NCBI GenBank assembly: GCA_963519075.1
Contig: CAUQMH010000087.1
Location: 1-6,386 of the forward strand
Reading direction: 5' to 3'
DNA from: JABCPE02 sp963519075
GTDB lineage: Bacteria; Bacteroidota; Bacteroidia; Flavobacteriales; Weeksellaceae
DNA: 6,386 bases
Shown: in pieces, positions 6,193 through 6,386 of the stretch
Layout: every line of letters starts with the position of its first letter
Position numbering within the stretch: position 1 is the first letter of the stretch
Translations under genes and position numbers: made by a program
Notes under the pieces: generated by a model
Database searches by the model: none
Told to the model about the DNA's origin: nothing
The model's input: the letters and a program-made list of their open reading frames with translations, nothing else

Positions 6193-6386
6193 TTAAAATT
6201 GGAAATATATAAATTCAGCTTCCTTTCCATGGAACCAAATAATCAGTAAAGTTAGGAAAATATAAATCATCCAGCGGAATGGTCTTTTTACCTTATCCTC
6301 GAATCTTAGAGGGAAAAGTCGGTCTCTCATCAGCCATTCGAAAACGAACATAATAGCGATAAAGAAAAGCAGACTCAGGTCTCCTC
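6193..6386 (-). CDS. MBOAT family membrane-bound O-acyltransferase (C-terminal end, runs off right edge)
   Basis: The frame entering at the right edge gives 63 residues ending in TAA at 6195-6193. It is read with the first complete codon at 6384-6382. The fragment has two hydrophobic helices, LSLLFFIAIMFVFEWLM (3-19) and WMIYIFLTLLIIWFHG (38-53), separated by the charged loop RDRLFPLRFEDKVKRPFR. It ends with the tail EAEFIYFQF. This final WFxG...FIYFQF pattern is what I recognise from AlgI/DltB-like MBOAT proteins of Bacteroidota. The catalytic histidine region lies outside the window. Such proteins carry acyl groups, usually acetyl, across the inner membrane for transfer to polysaccharides. 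The SGNH-like gene 3 bases downstream is the expected partner. Recognition rests on the C-terminus alone, so the subfamily is open. Confidence 0.8.
   Translation of the reverse strand, partial: GDLSLLFFIAIMFVFEWLMRDRLFPLRFEDKVKRPFRWMIYIFLTLLIIWFHGKEAEFIYFQF

Larger units (their letters stand above)
1..6386 (-). other. Single long surface-polysaccharide operon segment
   Basis: All eight genes read leftwards. Junctions in transcription order are: a 3-base gap (6192-6190), an ATGA overlap (5320-5317), an ATGA overlap (3731-3728), a 15-base gap (3050-3036), a 6-base gap (2042-2037), an 11-base overlap (1060-1050) and a 22-base gap (286-265). None of the gaps can hold a hairpin terminator plus promoter, and I saw no flavobacterial promoter (TTTG, then TAnnTTTG) in the two largest gaps. 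The close packing implies one transcript and coupled translation at the overlaps. Both ends of the operon lie outside the window. Confidence 0.8.

Overview
The window is an AT-rich (about one third G+C, judged by eye) stretch of a bacterial surface-polysaccharide gene cluster. Every real gene lies on the minus strand, so transcription runs from the right edge to the left edge. Start codons lack purine-rich Shine-Dalgarno sequences and have A/T-rich leaders such as TTAAAAG directly before ATG. Together with the style of the proteins, such as the MBOAT C-terminus ending FIYFQF, this suggests a Bacteroidota member, probably a flavobacterium of the Riemerella/Chryseobacterium type. The assignment to phylum is fairly secure; the genus is a guess.

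Layout in transcription order. (1) The C-terminal end of an MBOAT membrane O-acyltransferase (6386-6193). (2) A membrane-anchored SGNH/DltD-like protein with GDS and DxxH motifs (6189-5317). (3) An EptA-type phosphoethanolamine transferase with five N-terminal membrane helices (5320-3728). (4) A compact, 226-residue NAD-dependent epimerase/reductase-like protein (3731-3051). (5) A WbpP/TviC-type UDP-GlcNAc 4-epimerase (3035-2043). (6) A cytoplasmic polysaccharide-deacetylase-fold protein (2036-1050). (7) A PurN/Fmt-type formyltransferase (1060-287). (8) The N-terminal 88 codons of a WbpO/TviB-type UDP-N-acetylhexosamine 6-dehydrogenase (264-1, running off the left edge). Neighbouring genes overlap by 4 to 11 bases or are separated by at most 22 bases, so there is no room for internal terminators. 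The whole window looks like the middle of one long operon, with neither its promoter nor its terminator present.

The genes fall into two functional groups. The upstream group (MBOAT, SGNH protein, phosphoethanolamine transferase) looks like membrane or periplasmic decoration machinery that adds O-acetyl and phosphoethanolamine to a glycan or lipid. The downstream group looks like cytoplasmic sugar-precursor synthesis: WbpP-like plus WbpO/TviB-like enzymes would convert UDP-GlcNAc to UDP-GalNAc and then UDP-GalNAcA. The deacetylase and formyltransferase sit between them with overlapping reading frames. The most interesting hypothesis is that this pair swaps an N-acetyl group for an N-formyl group on an amino sugar, giving for example a 2-formamido-galacturonic acid residue. 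This is inference from gene context and motifs, not shown by the sequence.

No RNA genes, insertion sequences, CRISPR arrays, attachment sites or large repeats were seen, and there is no gene-free stretch longer than 22 bases.
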